Part shown: positions 63,861 through 64,000 of the stretch, piece by piece
How positions within the stretch are numbered: position 1 is the stretch's first letter
Layout: the number at the start of each line of letters is the position of its first letter
Source: Bacteroidota bacterium
GTDB lineage: Bacteria > Bacteroidota > Ignavibacteria > Kryptoniales > JAKASW01
NCBI GenBank assembly: GCA_023381615.1
Contig: JAMCQL010000060.1
Coordinates: 1 to 64,000, forward strand
Direction: 5' to 3'
Length of the DNA stretch: 64,000 nucleotides
Made by a program: the position numbers and the translations under genes
Notes under the pieces: model-generated
The model's database searches: none
Told to the model about the DNA's origin: nothing
What the model saw: only the letters and a program-made list of their open reading frames with translations

Positions 63861-64000
63861 TCGGAAAAATCTCCGGCTGATCCCTCTTCCGATAAACTCT
63901 GTTCCTCAGATTTTCTCAGCTTGGCAGATTCTCTTGCAACGCGAGACTTATCCATCTTTGTGATTTTCTCCTCAACCGCCAATTGGATCACCTTGCTTCT
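63845..64000 (-). CDS. MazE-like antitoxin, C-terminal 51 residues (partial)
   Basis: Not in the ORF track. The minus strand from base 64000 reads RSKVIQLAVEEKITKMDKSR then VARESAKLRKSEEQSLSEEG and SAGDFSEWPEY, then TGA at 63845-63847. The acidic tail ending DFSEWPEY is the toxin-neutralising segment expected of a MazE/CopG-like antitoxin; the N-terminal DNA-binding part lies beyond the window. It overlaps the toxin GTG by 16 bp. Confidence 0.7.
   Translation of the reverse strand, partial: RSKVIQLAVEEKITKMDKSRVARESAKLRKSEEQSLSEEGSAGDFSEWPEY

Overview
The window reads as a chromosomal segment of a deep-branching member of the Bacteroidota / Ignavibacteria-Kryptonia side of the FCB group. The evidence is a type IX secretion (T9SS) C-terminal sorting tail of the NYPNPFNPxT...SGVYIYKL...KRMILMK kind (two copies), long-form HisG, and DUF2851, DUF4296, DUF3108 and YbbR-like proteins. 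Base composition is moderate. Genes are densely packed, with many 1-4 bp start/stop overlaps and many GTG or TTG starts. I found no rRNA, tRNA or CRISPR array. The lineage call is inference from protein flavour only.

Layout. 1-690: cut-off end of an IS3-like element abutting fragments of secreted-protein genes. 853-3915 (minus): YbbR-like, hisG, dihydrouridine synthase. 4216-15086 (plus): a long run purN-purH-mreB-mreC-mreD-mrdA-rodA-dcd-pyrF-(membrane-anchored protein)-DUF2851, joining nucleotide synthesis to the rod-shape machinery. 15240-18414 (minus): etfB-etfA-bifunctional nuclease-TPR protein. 18415-23200: a damaged accessory patch with a frameshifted subtilase, a 145-bp exact inverted duplication inside it, two detached T9SS tails, a lipoprotein beta-propeller and a MITE-like element. 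23212-34255 (plus): NlpC/P60, HNH, trpS, scpA, scpB, a pseudouridine synthase, PBP4, rsmG, lysS, GH57. 34460-42380 (plus): ctpA, a hairpin array, DUF3108, gamma-carbonic anhydrase, MBL hydrolase, and a 1049-aa HExxH protease / TolB-propeller / Omp85-barrel protein. 42703-47476 (minus): a fused restriction-modification enzyme and an amino-acid permease. 47759-55946 (plus): nuoABCDEF (no nuoG-N here), then dut, a polysaccharide deacetylase, an AI-2E-family permease, rsmI and a DUF4296 lipoprotein. 55915-58527 (minus): recQ. 58746-64000: a small heme-copper-oxidase-like membrane protein, an NtrY/NtrC-like two-component pair split by an AbiEii-type toxin cassette, and a MazEF-like pair cut by the window edge.

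The most striking pattern is not one gene. Hairpin-forming or low-complexity repeats have been inserted without breaking the reading frame in at least four genes at five sites: nuoF, the restriction-modification enzyme twice, the NtrY-like kinase, and the protein at 13106-13609. Related palindromic repeats crowd several intergenic gaps (1962-2060, 15115-15222, 23041-23152, 36119-36466, 46007-46033, 47511-47573). The genome therefore appears to host mobile palindromic elements that tolerate, or exploit, insertion into proteins.
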